DNA from: Lolium rigidum
Lineage: Eukaryota > Streptophyta > Magnoliopsida > Poales > Poaceae
NCBI RefSeq assembly: GCF_022539505.1
Contig: NC_061510.1
Location: 97,604,292-97,668,291, forward strand
DNA length: 64,000 nucleotides
Direction of reading: 5' to 3'
In this document: one piece after another, positions 33,975 to 44,382 of the stretch
Layout of the letters: the number at the start of each line of letters is the position of its first letter
How positions within the stretch are numbered: position 1 is the first letter of the stretch
Program-made: the position numbers and the translations under genes
The notes under the pieces: model-generated
Told to the model about the DNA's origin: nothing
Databases searched by the model: none
What the model saw: the letters and a program-made list of their open reading frames with translations, nothing else

Positions 33975-33989
33975 TAAGCTTGGGGGAGT
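33975..33989 (+). other. Polypurine tract of the complete Athila-like element
   Basis: AAGCTTGGGGGAGT directly precedes the 3' LTR start at 33990, the usual plus-strand priming site. Confidence 0.75.
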
Positions 33990-35391
33990 TGATACGTCCA
34001 AAACGTATCTACTTTCCCGAACACTTTTGCTATTGTTTTGCCTCTAATTTGTGTATTTTGGATGCAACTAACACGGACTAACGCTGTTTTCAGCGAAGCT
34101 GTTCGGTGTCTCGTTTTTGTGCAGAAATCCAACTTTCGGGGAAAAACCTCGGGATTTTGACGAGAAGGCCCTATTTTCCCGAGAATGCGACGGAGCCAGA
34201 AGGACAAATCAAGTGGAGGCCCGAGGGCCCCACACCATAAGGCGGCGCGGCCTAGGGGAGGCCCGCGCGGCCCTATGGTGTGGCCCCCTCGGCCGGCCTC
34301 CGACGCCCTCCTTCGGACTATTTATCGGCCTCGACCTAAAAACGCACGGGGAGAAGTCGAAGTCGCCAGAAACCCTCCAGAACGCCGCCACATCGCGAAA
34401 CTCCGTCTCGGGAGCCGAAGTCTCCGTTACGGCACTCCGCCGGGATGGGGAATTGGAGGAGATCATCGCCGCCATCACCGCCAACGCCTCTCCATCAACT
34501 AGCCATGTTTCCCCCATCCATGTGTGAGTAATTCCCCAGCTGTAGGCCGAAGGGGATGGTAGGGATTGGATGAGATTGGTCATGTAATAGCATAAGATTG
34601 TTAGGGCATAGTGCCTAGTGTCCGTAATTGGTACTTTGATGATATTGTTGCAACTTGTTATGCTTAATGCTTGTCACTAGGGCCCGAGTGCCATGATCTC
34701 AGATCTGAACATGTTATTGTTTCATCATGATATTCATTGTTTATGGTCTTACCTGCAAGTTGTATACACATGTCGCTGTCCGGAACCAATGGCCCCGAAG
34801 TGACGAAATCGGGACAACCGGAGGGGATGGTAGTGATGTGAGGATCACATGTGTTCACGGAGTGTTAATGCTTTGCTCCGGTGCTCTATTAAAAGGAGTA
34901 CCTTAATATCCGAGTAGTTTCCCTAGAGGCCCGGCTGCCACCGAGCTGGTAGGACAAAAGATGTTGTGCAAGTTTCTCATTGCGAGCACGTACGACTATA
35001 ATTGGAACACATGCCTATTGATTGCTTTGTACTTGGATACCGTTTTATTATTATCTCGCAAATGCCCTGCTATGATTGTTACATGAGTTTCTCTCATCCA
35101 TGCAACGCCCGTCATCCGTCCCCGTGCCTACAGTATTTTAATCCTGCTGTTTACTAAAATCACTACTGCTGTCTTTGTTACTCTGTCTGCTGTTATTTCA
35201 CTACTGCCACTTGCTATAAAGCATTACTCTCGATAAACTCTTGCGAGCAAGTCTGTTTCCAGGTGCAGCTGAATTGACAACTCCGCTGTTAAGGCTTTCA
35301 AGTATTCTTTGTCTCCCCTTGTGTTGAATCAATAAATTGGGTTTTACTTCCCGCGAAGACTGTTGCGATCCCCTATACTTGTGGGTCATCA
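33990..35391 (+). repeat. 3' LTR of the complete Athila-like element
   Basis: 1402 bp; same ends as the 5' LTR; GC-rich hairpin at 34231-34282. Followed directly by the GAGTG duplication. Confidence 0.9.
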
Positions 35392-36149
35392 GAGTGTCAT
35401 CCTTAAATAAACGAAAATACATGTGTAAACAAAAGAGAAGAGGGATCCTTGCTGGTAGAGATAACGTCCTTCATGGGAGCCTCTCTTTGGAGGTCTGTTT
35501 GGCAAGGGGGTTAGAGTACCCGCTACCATTCGTTGACAACAACAAACACCTCTCAAAACTTTACTTTTATTCTCTTTATATGATTTCAAAACTGAAAAAG
35601 CTCTAGCACATGATTTAATCCCCGCTTCCCTCTGCGAAGGGCACTGTCTTTTACTTTATGTTGAGTCGAGTAAACCTATTTCCCTCCATCTCAAGCAAGC
35701 ATTTGAGTTGTTGTGATCAAACCATTATATTGTGATTTGCTTCATCATGTCTTTTACTCTTCCTTGTTTAGTACAAGTTTTACCTGAATGAATATAGCTT
35801 TGAAAGTTATTAATGATCATTATGATTGAGTATGCAAGATAAGCCATATAAACTTTAACATGAGAGCGCTGCTCAATAGATAAGTATAATCTGTTAGCTT
35901 GTTCTCCGACCAAGAACAAAGTTTGCCATCACCAATTATGATTTCTTATGCACCTTTATTTGTGATTACCTTATACTTGTTTCAAGTTGAGTTATATGAG
36001 GAAGTTGTTTACTAGAATGTCTTGTGTGAATGAATATGATGCTTCTTGTCCGTATTTGATTTATCGACTCTTCACTCCATAAACATGTGGTCCTGTTTAC
36101 CGAGTTCAGTTTCGCTTGGGGACAAACGAGGTCTAAGCTTGGGGGGAGT
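35392..36149 (+). mobile_element. 3' internal region of the outer Athila-like element
   Basis: It resumes the outer element after the nested copy, has no domain-bearing ORF, and ends with the polypurine tract AAGCTTGGGGGGAGT at 36135-36149 in front of a third LTR type. Confidence 0.75.
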
Positions 36150-37660
36150 TGATACGTCCAATTTGCATCACTATTTTATATCATAATTTGCTTGTTATTC
36201 ATTGATATATTTCATATTTGGAGATAATACTTATGTTATTTCATCTATTTTGCATGATTCATGATTATTGGAGGATCGCGCACCGGAGCCAGGATTCTGC
36301 TGGAAAAAGCATCGTCAGAATGCAATATTTCGGAAGATCAACAATTGACGGGAATTACACGAAAACTCCTATTTTTCCAGATGACGAAGGGAGCCAGAAG
36401 GGGGAGCTGAGGAGGGCCGCCATGGGCCCCCCCACAGGCCGACGCGGGCCCTGCCCGGCCGCGCCGCCTCTGTGAGGAGGGGCCCACAGCCCCCTCTCGC
36501 CTCCTTTTCTTCGCGTATGTCTTCGTCCCGAAAACCTAAGCCAGAGGGGTACGTCGCGAAGAGCCACAGCCGCCTCTGCGGGGCGGAGAACACCAGAGAG
36601 AAAAGAGCTCTCCGGCAGGCTGAGATCTGCCGGGGAAATTCCCTCCCGGAGGGGGAAATCGACGCCATCGTCACCGTCACCGAGCTGGACATCATCTCCA
36701 TCACCATCACCATCATCTTCATCATCATCACCGCCGTCTCCACCGCTGCACCTCGTCACCGCTGTAGCAATTTGGGTTTGATCTTGATTGTTTGATAGGG
36801 AAACTCTCCCGGTGTTGAATTCTACTTGTTATTGATGCTATTGAGTGAAACCGTTGAACCAAGGTTTATGTTCAGATTGTTATTCATTATCATATCACCT
36901 CTGATCATGTTCCATATGATGTCTCGTGAGTAGTTCGTTTAGTTCTTGAGGACATGGGTGAAGTCTAAATGTTAGTAGTGAAGTATGGTTGAGTAATATT
37001 CAATGTTATGATATTTAAGTTGTGGTGTTATTCTTCTAGTGGTGTCGTGTGAACGTCGACTACACGACACTTCACCTTTATGGGCATAGGGGAATGCATC
37101 TTGTACTCGTTTGCCAATTGCGGGGTTGCCGGAGTGACGAAACCCGAGCCCCCGTTGGTATATCGATGCGGGGAGGGATCGCGGGATCTCAGAGTTTAAG
37201 GTTGTGGTTAGATTTATCTTAATTACTTTCTTGTAGTTGCGGATGCTTGCAAGGGGTATAATCACAAGTATGTATTAGTCCTAGGAAGGGCGGTACATTA
37301 GCATAGGTTCACCCACACAACACTTATCAAAACAATGAAGATTAATTAGCCGTATGTAGCGAAAGCACTAGACTAAAATCCCGTGTGTCCTCGAGAACGT
37401 TTGGTCATTATAAGTAAACAAACCGGCTTGTCCTTTGTGCTAAAAAGGATTGGGCCACTCGCTGCAATTGTTACTCTCGCACTTTACTTACTCGTACTTT
37501 ATTCATCTGTTACATCAAAACCCCCCGAATACTTGTCTGTGAGCATTTACAGTGAATCCTTCATCGAAACTGCTTGTCAACACCTTCTGCTCCTCGTTGG
37601 GATCGACATTCTTACTTATCGAAGATACTGCGATACACCCCCTGTACTTGTGGGTCATCA
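36150..37660 (+). repeat. 3' LTR of the outer Athila-like element
   Basis: 1511 bp, starts TGATACGTCCAATTTGCATC and ends CTTGTGGGTCATCA. It differs from the nested element's LTR along most of its length, so it is another family of the same lineage. A CAT/TCA-rich microsatellite-like stretch lies at about 36684-36735. The 5' LTR is not in the window or is lost in the gap. Confidence 0.8.
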
Positions 37661-38173
37661 AACGGTTGCTCCGAATCCTCTCTCCATGTAAGAGTCTTTC
37701 TCTAATTATATTCTGCCACTATTTTATCACATTATTTATCTAATTTTAAGCCTAATTCTGGTGGGCCCCACCATGTGTACATATATCCCATGGAAATACA
37801 AGTGTATAATGACCAGTGTGTGATCTAAAATATGGACGTAATGGCATCTATCAGAAATACATCGAATTGCAGTGGCATTTCTCCAAAGATGAAAGTTGCG
37901 GTCGTGTTTCTCAAATAGACGGAAATTGGAGTGGCATCTACCCAATTAACCCATTTTTAAACTATTGGGTTTTATAGTTTTCCAGAGGGCTGTTCGTTTA
38001 TAGTCCTAGTCCATTTCTGAATCGGCTCAAAATTCAGCACTTGGTTCATTTTCTTTGTTAGTGTTCTTTCATCTACCACGACCGCTCCTCAATCCAAACT
38101 CACGTCTGTCATCACTCATGAATCATTATTGCTCGAGTAGTTGTATGATCGGCAAATACACTATAGAGGGTAC
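37661..38173. other. Unassigned spacer before element A
   Basis: No gene seen. GGTAC at 38169-38173 is the left target duplication of element A. Confidence 0.4.
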
Positions 38174-39335
38174 TGTTGCGGTCAGAAACCCACCGGCGAG
38201 CAGCGACGGGCAACACGGTAGAGCCGGGAGGCTCCCAGGACTGCGGCTGGCCCTGGTCCCTCCGAGCGACGGCCCGCAAAGATTCGGCACGCACGTCCGA
38301 TGCTGGTGCAAGGGCGTGCCACCCGACCTATACCTGGTCGGGAAGGTGTTGGATTATGCCTCGCTTAGTTTCCTGCATGGCATACACGTAAACATTAAAT
38401 ACGAGCCTCGATCGGCTCTCGGGTTGTCTCGTGAATCGGCTCAAAGAGCCGATCCACCCATGATCCGTACGAGGTGTACGAATATATGGTGGTCCTGCTT
38501 GATCAAAATAAAGCTAAAACGACCTACTACGATTTACGGTTTTCACCGCATAATCGGAACATCCTACTCGTGATTGAGCCTGGCGGCCACGCACGGTGAT
38601 CGTAAACCGACCCTAGACAAGGCCTAAAAACCAACACGAAGTTGATCCCGGAACATCCTGTCTAGGGTTAGCAAACTACACCCTACGTGCCACTGGATCC
38701 TTCAACCCGTTTGTAAGGCCTAACTATGCAGATATTAAACTAATCCTTGAAGAACAAGGAGCAATCATAACGGATTGGATCTACTAAATAATGATCAAGC
38801 GGGGTGCCGCCCTTACACCTAAGATCGGTGTAAGGACGGCTAGACGTCTAAGGGTTGCACGGACGAAAGCATATGATACTATAAAACAATGCTAACCTTA
38901 ACACATCTATGATAACTACGTTGCTCGCCATCAACAAGGCTTCAGCACGAGCAACGCATGAACGACGAATAAACGTGTACTGCCTAGATCGCAAGATGCG
39001 ATCTAGGCAGCATGATGCTTACCTGGAAGAAACCCTCGAGACAAGGGAGTTGGCGATGCGCCTAGATTGGTTTGTGGTGAACGTGATTGTTGTTTATTTC
39101 ATAAACCCTAGATACATATTTATAGTCCGTAGACTTTCTAACGTGGGAATAATCCCATCCGTGTACGAGCCAAACTCTATCTAATCGACACGTATCCTAC
39201 TATGTTACAGATACACGGGCAAACTAGCCCAAACGTTGCATATAAGGCCGATTCATGTATTTCTTCCATGTAGATCCTTCAAGCCCATCTTTAATCGCGG
39301 CCCACCTCTGATCCGGTCAAATTCTGGTGATAACA
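38174..39335 (-). repeat. Element A 3' LTR
   Basis: 1162 bp. It contains the two conserved hairpins (38806-38840 and 38980-39010) and, on the minus strand, the donor-like CAG|GTAAGC with its GT at 39022-39021. Confidence 0.9.
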
Positions 39336-39352
39336 CATGCCCCCCTGGTTTT
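39336..39352 (-). other. Element A polypurine tract
   Basis: On the minus strand CCAGGGGGGCATG lies next to the 3' LTR start. It is followed inward by an inverted repeat TTTTGGAA/TTCCAAAA that element B also has. Confidence 0.65.
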
Positions 39353-39533
39353 GGAAATGACAATTCCAAAATCACTCTGTTTTTTTCTTCGTCGGGTCAT
39401 GTCGTGGTAGAGCAGAACCGCCGCAGTATCCTTCATCATGATGCCTTGCCTCCTCAACTTCTTTGCAAGATTTGATAGCTTTAACATCACTCTCTCAGAA
39501 ACCGCAATGACATTAAATCTCCAATATACCCCC

Positions 39534-39542
39534 TTTATTTAA
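39534..39542 (+). promoter_or_regulatory. TATA-like box for the antisense ORF of element A
   Basis: CCCTTTATTTAA is 89 bp before the ATG at 39623. The same CCCTTTATTTAA block occurs 75 bp before the equivalent ATG in element B, while flanking bases differ more. Confidence 0.5.
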
Positions 39543-39622
39543 CTGTGCCGAACGGTTCGCCACCTCATCCTCTTGCTCTGTTCCGGCCATCGGCACCTAA
39601 AAAACCCTCTTTCCCTGTAGCA

Positions 39623-40093
39623 ATGTCTTCCTCTTCCTCTATCTCCTCAGGCCTCTCTTTCCAATCTTCCTCCTCGAGCGAGCAGGAGTGGAACTTTGAC
39701 CACGTGCCAGATGGCCCACCCGAAGCACTCGTCGGGTCAGATGGTGACATACCTCTGACCGATGGGGAGGACGACCTCGAGTTCCTCATCGAAGGGGAGC
39801 TGAAGAGCGAGAGCGAAGACGACCTCCACTCCTGGGCGAACCCCACCTCCTCCGACGAGGAGGAGGAAGAAGAAGAAGTAGAGGAAGAACAAGAAGAGGA
39901 GGAGGACGATTCCTCCTCCTCCGCTGGGTATCCGCCGGCGAAGCGCTTCCGCGCTTGGGCGGACAGCGAGGACGATGATGATGACGAGGAAGAAGAGGCT
40001 CCGGCCGAGGGCTGGGGCAGCAGCGACGAGGAACTCTCCGGAAGCAGCGCCGACGGCAGCTACGATGCCGACGACGAGGCCAGCGAGGATTAG
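39623..40093 (+). CDS. Antisense acidic extra ORF of element A (Ser/Asp/Glu-rich, NLS-like motif)
   Basis: It is a 156-residue frame on the strand opposite to gag and protease. The start at 39623 (MSSSSSISSG) is chosen because element B starts in the same context (AAAACCCTC...ATGTCTTC); an in-frame ATG at 39545 would add 26 residues with no counterpart in B. The protein is dominated by Ser, Asp and Glu. Blocks shared with B are DGEDDLEFL, GELKSESEDD, GYPPAKRFRAW and GWGSSDEELSGSSAD. PPAKRFR resembles the c-Myc type nuclear localisation signal. A TATA-like box lies upstream and an ATTAATGAAGAA block after the stop is also conserved in B. Function is unknown; a nuclear acidic protein or a transcript that opposes sense RNA are both possible. 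Confidence 0.65.
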   Translation: MSSSSSISSGLSFQSSSSSEQEWNFDHVPDGPPEALVGSDGDIPLTDGEDDLEFLIEGELKSESEDDLHSWANPTSSDEEEEEEEVEEEQEEEEDDSSSSAGYPPAKRFRAWADSEDDDDDEEEEAPAEGWGSSDEELSGSSADGSYDADDEASED

Positions 40094-41487
40094 TAATGTA
40101 GGACTAGTAGTTCCTGAGCAATCGGCTCTTCTTTTGTTCTTCCTTTCTTGAGCAATCGGCTCTTCATTGTAAAAAACCCTCTTATTAATGAAGAAGAAAT
40201 TCCTCAGCTGATTTCGTCCTTTTACCAATTTTGCCGATTGCTAAAATAAGTCAGCAAATCAAGAACCGATGGTAGTGCATCGGACCTTGCCATGAAACGC
40301 GAGCAAAGCCAACTCTATTGTCTATCCAAATGGTAATCTGCGACTTGTCCGAAAGAGCAAAACTCAGATCCCCAAATCGCCACTTGAACAGATCCAACCC
40401 ACGGCCATATGACGCTCAGATGTCAATCGCGCAGGTTCGCAGCTGCAACGGACCCAAAGGCAACATCATCCAATGCCCACGCTATGGTCTCTGGCCTGAA
40501 GGTGATCCTTAACCGCTCCTGGCTGTCCGAACATAGCGCCTTGCTCTATCTTTTTGCAGCAACAGAAACGGCCCTGACCCTGTAGATGATGATGGCTTCC
40601 CTTTCGAGCTCCTTCCAGCAGCTCTGGGGACCTTCTTCTGCAACAACTCACCACTTTCGAAGAAGTTTATGATGCAGGGTCAGCCGATGACACTCCAATC
40701 GGCTTCCAAAAACAGAGTGCCTACCAAATCAGCTGCCCCCCGAGCCTCAGTCAAGGCGAGAACGGCGGTGAGGACATACAGTTCAGACAAATGGACCCGA
40801 GCTCGATCAAATCAGAGGAAGCTACCATGCAGAGCCAGCCAGAGCCGATCACCTTTCTTCAGTTGAAAGCCGATATTGCAGATGATCACCAACGGCTTAG
40901 AAACCAAAACTCCTCTGACAAGGTTGTCTTGTACGCCAAAACTCCTCTGACAGCACTGCTGAACTGGCAACCTTGCGCACAGAGTTGGAGGTCCTCGCGT
41001 CTTGAACACGCAACTGGTAGATCCCATGAAATTTGTACTAGAGTCGATGGCTGTGCATCGGCTTGATGTCCGTGCATCAGCTGTACATCATGAATTTTTT
41101 TTACTGGCCGATTTTTCTATCGGCCCCCAATATTTCACTGCACATGTATCGCACATGTTCATCTGATTAGGTGCCCCCCGAGCCGAATCCGCCAGGTTAC
41201 TGCGGATATCGGCTCTGTAGTTAGCCAAGGCACTGTATTTGAACGTCGGCTCCGTTAGGACCAATGTTGACTTTTTCCAGCTCATCGGCCGACGTAAAAC
41301 CGCTGCCCATTAGATCGACGTTGAACACAGGCAGAACGTATGGTGAGGATAATTTTGGCCGATTGCTGGAATCGGCCTCCATGTTGATTGAATCGCTCAA
41401 TGAAGGTTTTGCAATGTTCCTCCATAGATCTTTGGGGCCGATCACACGGATCGGCATCGCCACGTTTGTCCATAGATGTTGCTCTTG
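40094..41487 (-). repeat. GCCGAT/ATCGGC-rich non-coding region of element A
   Basis: About 15-17 copies of the hexamer GCCGAT or its complement ATCGGC occur in about 1.35 kb, often as close inverted pairs (for example near 41107, 41362 and 41437). Chance expectation is below one. GCCCCCCGAG occurs at about 40735 and 41173. No domain-bearing ORF. Confidence 0.8.
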
Positions 41488-43053
41488 TTACACGGTCAGG
41501 CCGGTGGATAAGACCAGCCTCACCCCGTCCTTCGTCACGTCGATGCGCTCGCAGTCGTCCAAATTGATGCTTGAGAGTGGCTCTTGGCCTGTTGTCTCCC
41601 AAACGTTCATGCCAGCCGTTGAAATCTCGGCTGAATCATCTGCGTGGACGACCTCTACTTCATCTCCATCCCACTGTATTAGGCATTGGTGCATCGTGGA
41701 TGGAATGCAACAGTTGGCGTGGATCCAATCTCTCCCTAGCAGGACAGCATAGGTGCTCTTGCTGTCGACAATAAAGAACGTCGTAGGGATGGTTTTCCTT
41801 CCTACGGTCAGATCCACGTTCAAAACACCTTGTGCGTCAGATGCTTGGCCATTGAAATCGCTCAGTGTCACGTTGGTCTTGATCAGATCCGAGCTAGAGC
41901 GTCCCAACCAACGTAGCATGGAGTATGGCATAATGTTGACTGCCGCTCCGGTGTCCACCAGCATCTTGTTGACATGCTGCCCATTGATATAGCCTCGCAA
42001 GTACAGGGCCTTCAGATGTCTGTAGCTTCTTTCTCGTGGCTTCTCAAAGATAACCGGCCTTGGGCCGCAGTCAAGTTGTGCCACGAGTGCTTCGTCTAAT
42101 CCTGGAGCACTAAACTCCGTCGGAAGGATGAACACCATGTTTGTGCCAGCCGATGTTTCATCATCGGCTTTCTTTTGTCTGGGGCGCCACTCTTTCCTTT
42201 GTGGCCGACCTTCTGCGTCCAGGGTTCGCTGAATTTTCGCGGTCAGATCAGGCCGCGCCTTCCTTAACGTGTGCAGGTATAACCTTTCGGCTTCCTCCAA
42301 ACCACGTAGTCGCTGAACCCTACGCTTTTGGGAACGGCTGAGTCCATCAGGGCACCACCTTGGCCGGTGGTACTTATCTTCTTCTTCATCATCGTCTTCC
42401 AATTCCTCGAGATCTTCCACCCGAGAGGACTCAGCGTGCTTGTTCCGAGGCGGGAGAGGCCCTAGACGTTTGAACACGGACACGTTAGCTGCATCCTTCT
42501 TCTTCTGTCTACATTCTGGGCAATTGCCGATTGTAGGCAATCGGCTCATTCCTGAATCCCAGCAGTGTCTGAAGAACGGACAGTCCCAGTGCCTATCCAC
42601 GTCGTCTTGCTCTCTCGACTTTTCCTTATCGTGGCGCTCATATCTCTCCTCGTCGCGATCATGCCGGCGGTGTCTCCTGGCGTCCCTAGCCAGACGATCT
42701 CTTTCATCATCGTCGTTGTATCGTCGGCGTTGGTCATATTGACTCACATACTTGTTGAGGAGGTGATCAGAGAGAGGTCGCTGATATCTCACATTCCTCA
42801 CTTCTCCCTCTGTGATATAGCGCTTGCCATCGTGACGGAGCCGATCGCGTGGAACGGCTTCCTCTATGTCCTTGTTATGAGAGCAGTTGCCCTCGTCTCC
42901 GTCCTTACCAGAGTGGTGCCCAGGTCCTACCATGTTGATGTTGAACGAGAATCATGGCTGGTACCCTCCAGGGTAAGTGTACTCCACCATGTTAACGGCG
43001 GGGAAGGGGTGTGTGTCGACCTTCATGGCGTACTGGCTGAAAATTAGACGCCC
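41488..43053 (-). pseudogene. Element A gag C-terminal region and aspartic protease
   Basis: The open frame is 42933-41488 (481 residues). N-terminal part: Arg/Asp-rich, with a Cys/His cluster HWDCPFFRHC and GNCPEC (a zinc-binding look). Middle: LSRSQKRRVQRLRGLEEAER. C-terminal part: retropepsin-like domain with active site KMLVDTGAAVNIMPYSMLRW and LLGRDWIHANCCIPSTMHQC. It would cleave the element's Gag. The frame is in phase with upstream gag, separated by 40 codons that contain a second stop; both stops correspond to sense codons in element B. The protease itself looks intact. Confidence 0.8.
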
Positions 43054-44382
43054 TTATTCTATCGCCATTTGGATCTGCTGACGCCACACCCTGCAGTCGT
43101 TGGTGGCATGGGTGAACGTGTTATGCCACTTGCAGTATGGCTTTCCGTTCAGCTCCTGAGCCGTGGGGATCTTGTGGCCTTCGGGTACCTTTAGCTGCTT
43201 CTCCTTAAGTAAGAAATCGAAAATTTGCTCAGCCTTGGTGACATCGAAGTCAAACCCTCTTGGAGGACCTTGTGGCTTAACCCACTTGCAGGACACGGGG
43301 CTTGCCCCCCGAGTCCATTCGGCCACTGCTACCTCTTGATCTCCCGCAGAGCCTTCATCTTCATCTGCCTCAACCAGGACCAACGCACGCTTGAATTTAT
43401 CCTGGTATACATCTGGGTGGCGCTGTTCATATACTGACAGCTTCTGCACCATGTGCGCCAGTGAAGGGTAGTCTGCTTGGGAGGCCACGTCCTTGATCGG
43501 TGATGCGAGACCCACCACCGCCAACTCGACTGCTTCTTTTTCAGTCACACGAGCCGAATAGCATCGGTTCCTAACGGTCCTGAAGCGCTGGACGTATTCT
43601 GAAACTGTTTCTCCGCGCTTCTGTCGTACTTGTGCTAGATCGGCAATGCCAGCCTCGGAAGCCTCTGAGTGATACTGCATGTGGAACTGCTCTTCCAACT
43701 GCTTCCAAGTCCGGATTGAGTCTGGTGGCAGCGATGTGTACCACCCAAAAGCCGATCTCGTGAGGGACCGTGCGAAGAACCTCACACGCAGCTCATCCGA
43801 TGCTGAGATCGTGCCCGGTTGTGCCAAATATCGGCTCACATGCTCGATGGAGCTGGAACCATCTGATCCATTAAACTTGGAGAAATCAGGGAGCCGATAT
43901 TTGGGTGGTAGCGGGATCAATTCGTACTCGTTGGGGTACGGCTTGGAATAGCCCATTGTCCTCCTTTTCGGCACCATGCCGAACTGGTCTTTTAAGATGG
44001 TACTAATCTGATCCGCGTTGCTGGCTGTAGGAATCGAACTCTGAAGATTCGCCGGAGTGGCATACTTAGCCAGCCATGCTTGCTTTTCCAGCTCCGAGCC
44101 AACTGCAAGAGCTGAGCTCTGGAGGTTTGTCGGAGTGGCATACTTAGCTAGCCACGTCCGCTTCTCAAGATCTGTTTCCGAAGTTCCTCCTCGCTGTTCC
44201 GAAGTCCCCGTTGTTGCGGTCTGGTTTGTGAGTGCCCGATTCATTGCGATGCAGTACGTATGTGCACGTGTATCCGTGAGGGATCTCCTTAGGCGCCTCA
44301 TGCAAGAACTGGTAGTCACTAGGGTCACCACCGATCTTGTAGACGACGTATGCCGGTGAGTTCGGCACTTCGGTGCTGCCAA
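43054..44382 (-). CDS. Element A Gag (Tat/Retand type)
   Basis: The open frame is 442 residues, ending at a TAA at 43056-43054. The first ATG is at 44382, but a start further in (MNRALTNQTATTGT) is also possible. A duplicated LAKYATPTNLQSS / LAKYATPANLQSS unit lies near residues 75-120. The Gag core has FSKFNGSDGSSSIEHVSRYL, RSAFGWYTSLPPDSIRTWKQ, LEEQFHMQYHSEAS and KRGETVSEYVQRFRTVRNRC. It ends with YCKWHNTFTHATNDC, a Cys/His motif replacing a classical knuckle. Gag packages RNA into virus-like particles in the cytoplasm. The TAA sits where element B has a lysine codon, so the original frame probably ran on into the protease. Confidence 0.8.
   Translation of the reverse strand: MAAPKCRTHRHTSSTRSVVTLVTTSSCMRRLRRSLTDTRAHTYCIAMNRALTNQTATTGTSEQRGGTSETDLEKRTWLAKYATPTNLQSSALAVGSELEKQAWLAKYATPANLQSSIPTASNADQISTILKDQFGMVPKRRTMGYSKPYPNEYELIPLPPKYRLPDFSKFNGSDGSSSIEHVSRYLAQPGTISASDELRVRFFARSLTRSAFGWYTSLPPDSIRTWKQLEEQFHMQYHSEASEAGIADLAQVRQKRGETVSEYVQRFRTVRNRCYSARVTEKEAVELAVVGLASPIKDVASQADYPSLAHMVQKLSVYEQRHPDVYQDKFKRALVLVEADEDEGSAGDQEVAVAEWTRGASPVSCKWVKPQGPPRGFDFDVTKAEQIFDFLLKEKQLKVPEGHKIPTAQELNGKPYCKWHNTFTHATNDCRVWRQQIQMAIE

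Larger units (their letters stand above)
23970..35391 (+). mobile_element. Complete Athila-like Ty3/gypsy retrotransposon, non-autonomous, with a nested Helitron
   Basis: LTRs are at 23970-25368 and 33990-35391, both TGATACGTCC...GGGTCATCA, with target duplication GAGTG at 23965-23969 and 35392-35396. Between them lie a tRNA-Asp-type primer-binding site, a gag-protease frame, a Helitron, a 3' accessory ORF, a non-coding stretch and a polypurine tract. No reverse transcriptase, RNase H or integrase can be found, so it must rely on enzymes from related elements. This gag/protease-only structure resembles what is known for non-autonomous Athila relatives of Triticeae such as Sabrina; that name is a suggestion. 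Confidence 0.9.

Noticed and set aside
38055..38573. 172-aa ORF over the left end of element A (and the 137-aa counterpart at 44796-45209)
   Set aside because: It runs through LTR sequence and across the insertion boundary; only LTR DNA is shared, with no protein domain.
39565..40228. Minus-strand ORFs of 93 and 163 aa opposite the acidic ORF
   Set aside because: They mirror low-complexity GAG/GAC codons of the plus-strand frame; they have no match in element B and no conserved start.
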